Shown here: positions 32,905 to 33,955 of the stretch, piece by piece
How positions within the stretch are numbered: position 1 is the first letter of the stretch
Layout of the letters: each line of letters begins with the position of its first letter
Assembly (NCBI GenBank): GCA_937937835.1
Contig: CALDBJ010000063.1
Coordinates: 1 to 33,955, forward strand
Reading direction: 5' to 3'
From: an uncultured Collinsella sp.
GTDB taxonomy: Bacteria > Actinomycetota > Coriobacteriia > Coriobacteriales > Coriobacteriaceae
Length of the DNA: 33,955 nt
Made by a program: the position numbers and the translations under genes
The notes under the pieces: model-generated
Databases searched by the model: none
The model's input: the letters and a program-made list of their open reading frames with translations, nothing else
What the model was told of the DNA's origin: nothing

Positions 32905-33491
32905 GCGCGGCCTTTGACCTGGTCCTTTTTAGGCGTGATGAGGTTGGAGACTGCCTTATACACCGCCAGCGTCAACACCGAGTTGAGCACGGTCTTGATG
33001 AGGTTAAACGGCAAAACGGCGGGAAGCATGAGCGGCAGAATCACATCGGCCGAGCCATACCAGAACCAAACGCCGATGGTCAGGTTCGCGACCATGGACA
33101 GCGCCGTAGCGGCAATGACGCCGAGCATCAGGCCAATCACGGCACCCTTATAGGTATGCATCTTCTGGTAGACGATAGCCGCAGGCAGAATATAGCCCAG
33201 CGTGGCAACCAAGTTCATAAGCGCACCGACCCAATCGCCCGTGGTAAGCGCATGGATAACGATCGCCATAGCGGCAACAGCGGTGCCGGCACCAGGGCCA
33301 TACGCAAATCCACACACCATCGCCGGCACCAGCGACGGGTCATACGTCAAAAACGGCGCCGAGGGAAGGATGGGCAGCTGCACATACATAAACAGTGCTC
33401 CCAAGGCGCACATCAACGCCATGGTAACGAGCTGTTTGGTGCTCCACCTATTCGTGTTCTCAAAATGGATATGCTGCGACTGTTCAGACAT
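32901..33491 (-). CDS. ribU: Riboflavin ECF transporter S component, RibU type
   Basis: A 196-residue substrate-binding membrane protein with about six helices, beginning STKQLVTMALMCALGALFMYV, followed by the TYDPSLVPAMVCGFAYGPGAG stretch typical of RibU. The FMN riboswitch immediately upstream makes riboflavin (or FMN) the substrate. I start at MSEQSQH (33491): an ATG seven codons further up lies inside the GGATGAAAG 3' end of the riboswitch and is not a plausible start. AGGTGATCTT precedes the ATG. It is the first gene of ribU-ecfA-ecfT, each joined by a small overlap. Confidence 0.9.
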   Translation of the reverse strand: MSEQSQHIHFENTNRWSTKQLVTMALMCALGALFMYVQLPILPSAPFLTYDPSLVPAMVCGFAYGPGAGTAVAAMAIVIHALTTGDWVGALMNLVATLGYILPAAIVYQKMHTYKGAVIGLMLGVIAATALSMVANLTIGVWFWYGSADVILPLMLPAVLPFNLIKTVLNSVLTLAVYKAVSNLITPKKDQVKGRA

Positions 33492-33504
33492 AAGATCACC
33501 TGCC

Positions 33505-33684
33505 TCTTTCATCCGGACTCTAACCGTTGGTACTGGGATCTCACCAGTTCAGCCGGCATGCGAACCAACGCACGCACGGGTCGCGGACTCATCGGCTCGG
33601 TCACAGGCGTCTCGCCTGCGCCACGGCGTCCCTTTGACACCGCCCGATTTACCGCCAGTGGGGAATTTCACCCCGCCCTGAAAC
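33505..33684 (-). ncRNA. FMN riboswitch (RFN element)
   Basis: On the minus strand the conserved blocks occur in order: TTTCAGGGCGGGGTGAAATT, CCCCACTGGCGGT, a variable GC stem (GCAGGCGAGACGCCTG), GAGTCCGCGA, GAACTGGTGAGATCCCAG, CAACGGTTAGAGTCCGGATG and AAAGAGG. These are the hallmarks of the RFN aptamer, which binds FMN. No U-tailed terminator lies between it and the ribU start 13 bp on, and its end already contains the AGAGG ribosome-binding-like run, so control is probably at translation initiation. Confidence 0.95.
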
Positions 33685-33694
33685 AGCAATTGCA

Positions 33695-33722
33695 AGTGTA
33701 GCACGGGCAGGTTTTCGCGCAA
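33695..33722 (-). promoter_or_regulatory. Promoter of the riboflavin transporter operon
   Basis: Minus strand TTGCGC (33,717-33,722), 16-bp spacer, and TACACT (33,695-33,700) extended by TGC upstream (TGCTACACT). It sits about 11 bp before the riboswitch, so the transcript would begin almost at the aptamer. Confidence 0.65.
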
Positions 33723-33955
33723 GTATGCCAAGGGTAATTTATGGCGGGGACCAGTTGCCGCAACAACCACATTCCCCACCCATCCCAAAGTAACGCGCCT
33801 TTCGCGGCAAAGCCGCGAAACAGCGACCGGGACACGTATCCCCATCAGCCACGATCTCCGCCCACGCCGACCTCAAGGCCGTAAACGCAGGGGATCCGGG
33901 GGCGTGACGGGGTTTCTCTCCGGAACATTCCGCAGGACGCAAAGGGGCTCCGCAG
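33723..33955. other. Right-end region with a palindrome and no recognised gene
   Basis: I see no supportable gene here. A perfect 9-bp hairpin (TTTCGCGGC at 33,800-33,808 with GCCGCGAAA at 33,812-33,820) has no T run on either side. A minus-strand frame (33,739-33,942) of 67 residues lacks a ribosome binding site and any family resemblance. Confidence 0.45.

Noticed and set aside
33492..33512. Upstream ATG for ribU giving MKEAGDL before MSEQ
   Set aside because: This ATG is part of the conserved GGATGAAAG end of the FMN riboswitch.
33739..33942. 67-residue minus-strand frame at the right end
   Set aside because: No ribosome binding site, no family resemblance, and it crosses a perfect palindrome.
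1..33955. CRISPR array
   Set aside because: No regularly spaced short direct repeats were seen anywhere; the repeats present are pairs or inverted copies.

Overview
The window looks like a chromosomal segment of a high-GC, Gram-positive anaerobe of the class Coriobacteriia, most likely Collinsella or a close relative. That placement rests on codon use, on the set of genes (Veg, fused two-domain ThrE, a giant BcrAD/HgdC-type redox ATPase, a LysRS with a C-terminal tRNA-binding domain) and on the style of the intergenic repeats. It was not checked by a search. All protein genes except asnB, and all RNA genes except tRNA-Val, are on the minus strand, so transcription mostly runs right to left.

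Left part (1-11,330): the start of an unidentified gene at the edge; clpC; a two-gene unit made of a 1,479-residue 2-hydroxyacyl-CoA-dehydratase-activase-like protein and a TetR regulator whose gene overlaps it, preceded by a perfect 21-bp palindromic operator; a DUF2798-type membrane protein; and a fused threonine/serine exporter flanked by 30-bp direct repeats and hairpin elements.

Middle (11,330-21,190): a housekeeping block of lysS (with an unusual C-terminal tRNA-binding domain), greA, tatA with its own promoter, tRNA-Pro(CGG), ispE, veg, dtd, rdgB, rph, murI, a HAD phosphatase and a MurE-type ligase lacking the meso-diaminopimelate signature. Clear intrinsic terminators separate several of these units.

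Right of centre (21,191-24,106): asnB on the plus strand, tRNA-Val(TAC), then about 600 bp without genes. That stretch carries a tandem copy of the tRNA-Val 3' end plus its terminator, and a 217-bp AT-rich element bounded by 33-bp inverted repeats. It is the best candidate here for a small mobile element or an integration scar.

Right part (24,107-33,955): the arginine/ornithine operon argCJBD, preceded by two ARG-box-like operators spaced exactly 21 bp centre to centre. Beyond it lies a riboflavin unit: an FMN riboswitch with a clear promoter, the RibU-type S component, a single-chain double ATPase (fused EcfA-EcfA'), EcfT, and two tandem flavin-split-barrel (PNPOx-family) proteins on the same strand. 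The closeness of a flavin importer and two probable flavin-binding proteins suggests one FMN-responsive unit.

The most interesting items are the TetR-controlled giant redox ATPase, the tRNA-Val scar with the adjacent inverted-repeat element, the riboflavin/PNPOx operon, the LysRS fusion, and the possible link between ornithine synthesis and a non-DAP MurE.
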